The notes beneath the pieces are model-generated. The model had not been told where the DNA came from. It did no database searches and saw only the letters and a program-made list of their open reading frames with translations. The position numbers and the translations under genes were made by a program. This document shows positions 6,556 to 7,523 of a stretch of 7,523 nt of DNA, piece by piece (within the stretch, counting starts at the first letter, position 1; each line of letters opens with the position of its first letter). The stretch is from Cryomorphaceae bacterium (lineage in GTDB: Bacteria > Bacteroidota > Bacteroidia > Flavobacteriales_D > Crocinitomicaceae), in contig JAIXRD010000296.1 of the NCBI GenBank assembly GCA_027485365.1, forward strand, positions 1 to 7,523, in the 5' to 3' direction.

Positions 6556-7523
6556 ATGAGAGTTTTTTTTCTTGTTTTGCTTTTGTTATCAACGGTTCTT
6601 CCAGTTTCGTCTCAAGTCGTAATTAACGAGTATTCATGTTCTAACATAAGTGGGCTGAGTGATGCGTACGGAGAGAATGAGGACTGGATTGAATTACTAA
6701 ATACTACGGCAAGTGTTGTAAATTTAACGGGTTGGTACCTCTCTGACCGGCCTACGAATTTAACTAAGTGGCAAATACCCAGTGGCTCTATTCCGGCGAA
6801 TGGATATAAAATGGTTTTTTGTTCAAAGCGCAATACGGTCAATGGTAATGAATACCACACAAACTTTAATTTATCTCAAACCGAAGGAGAATGGATTATT
6901 TTAACTAATCCTTCGTTAGCTGTAGTTGATTCATTTAAAATTAAACACCTCACCAAATCTGATCATTCCATCGGTAGAACAAGCAATGGTGCAGCAACTT
7001 TTTCGCTGTTTACTACGCCAACACCCAATGCCGCCAACGCTAACCCAATTCCGTTTTACACGCCAAAGCCACTGTTTAGTCTTGCGCCAGGATTTTATGC
7101 TGGCAATCAAACCGTGAGTATTACCTGTGCAGACCCAAGCGCTAGCATTCGTTATACCATAGATGGCACGGACCCCACTCCAGCCTCGCCACTCTATACC
7201 GCACCAATTCAAATAGCCACTACACAAGTAATAAGAGCAACGGCATACAGCGCAAATTTGCCTTCGTTTACCGAAACAAATACCTATTTCATCAATGTAT
7301 CCCATACCGTACCTGTAGTTTCTGTGTGCAGTCAAGGCGTTCAACAAATGCTTCAAACTGGAAGTCAGAATCCACCAAATCGCATTGGTTCGTTTGAGCT
7401 TTTTGAAGATAATGGGGCATTTATTGATGAAGGTCAAGGGGATTTCAATAAACATGGAAACGATTCATGGGCTTATAACCAACGAGGATTTGATTATATC
7501 TGCCGAGATCAGTACGGATATAA
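6556..7523 (+). CDS. Secreted lamin-tail / chitobiase-C-like / CotH-kinase protein, 3' end outside window
   Basis: An open frame of 322 complete codons runs to the window edge with no stop, so the gene is partial. Residues 1-19 are a signal peptide (MRVFFLVLLLLSTVLPVSS, cleavage probably before Q20). Residues ~21-135 are a lamin-tail domain: VVINEYSCSN, then ENEDWIELLNTT, NLTGWYLSD, IPANGYKMVFCS, and LSQTEGEWIILTN. Residues ~172-240 match the chitobiase/hexosaminidase C-terminal-like domain, with the signature SIRYTIDGTDPTPASPLY at 198-215. From about residue 251 (VPVVSV) a CotH-kinase-like domain begins; FNKHGNDSWAYNQRGFDY (297-314) is its characteristic early motif, and its catalytic part lies beyond the window. 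CotH of Bacillus spores is an atypical protein kinase of coat proteins. In Bacteroidota these multidomain versions are secreted and their target is unknown. A type IX secretion C-terminal domain would be expected at the missing end. Adhesion or surface-polymer modification is plausible. A 174-codon antisense frame here is a shadow. Confidence 0.9.
   Translation, partial: MRVFFLVLLLLSTVLPVSSQVVINEYSCSNISGLSDAYGENEDWIELLNTTASVVNLTGWYLSDRPTNLTKWQIPSGSIPANGYKMVFCSKRNTVNGNEYHTNFNLSQTEGEWIILTNPSLAVVDSFKIKHLTKSDHSIGRTSNGAATFSLFTTPTPNAANANPIPFYTPKPLFSLAPGFYAGNQTVSITCADPSASIRYTIDGTDPTPASPLYTAPIQIATTQVIRATAYSANLPSFTETNTYFINVSHTVPVVSVCSQGVQQMLQTGSQNPPNRIGSFELFEDNGAFIDEGQGDFNKHGNDSWAYNQRGFDYICRDQYGY

Noticed and set aside
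6931..7455. 174-codon open frame on the minus strand
   Set aside because: It lies wholly antisense to the well-supported lamin-tail/CotH gene, has an unnatural Trp/Cys/Arg-rich composition and no recognisable domain. It is a shadow.
1..7523. CRISPR arrays, insertion sequences, tRNA/rRNA genes, integration sites
   Set aside because: I saw no regularly spaced repeats, transposase-like frames, terminal inverted repeats or tRNA-like arms by eye. Weak RNA structures could be missed without a covariance search.

Overview
The window reads as chromosomal DNA of a member of the Bacteroidota, probably Flavobacteriia- or Cytophagia-like. It is AT-rich. Short TAnnTTTG-type -7 elements stand in front of genes, and Shine-Dalgarno sequences are poor or absent. 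The gene content also fits: a periplasmic two-component-regulator propeller with a Y_Y_Y domain, a DUF2490-type outer-membrane barrel beside a small lipoprotein, and a secreted lamin-tail/CotH protein. I cannot name a genus. No mobile element, tRNA, rRNA or CRISPR array is visible, so this looks like ordinary chromosome with one notable signalling gene.

Layout. Bases 1-162 are a leader with a good -7 promoter element and a 12-codon open frame. Bases 163-897 (+) encode an unrecognised polytopic membrane protein of about seven helices. Bases 1004-1522 (+) encode a non-haem ferritin with a complete ferroxidase centre. Bases 1500-5339 (+), starting inside the ferritin gene, encode a roughly 1279-residue receptor cyclase. 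In order it has a signal peptide/anchor, about 14 propeller repeats, a Y_Y_Y domain, one membrane helix, a coiled coil, a class III adenylate cyclase with all catalytic residues, and a C-terminal HD phosphohydrolase domain. Bases 6451-5336 (-) are a two-gene operon: a lipoprotein with a cleavable lipobox, then directly abutting it a GTG-started outer-membrane beta-barrel protein. The barrel gene's stop codon overlaps the cyclase stop codon by 4 bp. Bases 6452-6555 hold divergent promoters. Bases 6556-7523 (+) are the 5' part of a secreted lamin-tail + chitobiase-C-like + CotH-kinase protein that runs off the window.

How the genes may work together. The cyclase gene is the centre of interest. 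Its outer half looks like the carbohydrate-sensing half of Bacteroides hybrid two-component systems. The usual histidine kinase output is replaced by an ATP-type cyclase fused to an HD domain whose metal-binding layout resembles class I cyclic-nucleotide phosphodiesterases. One polypeptide might therefore both make and destroy a cyclic nucleotide in response to a periplasmic signal. The 23-bp overlap with ferritin suggests translational coupling of iron storage and this signalling protein. Both functional statements are inference from sequence and have not been shown.
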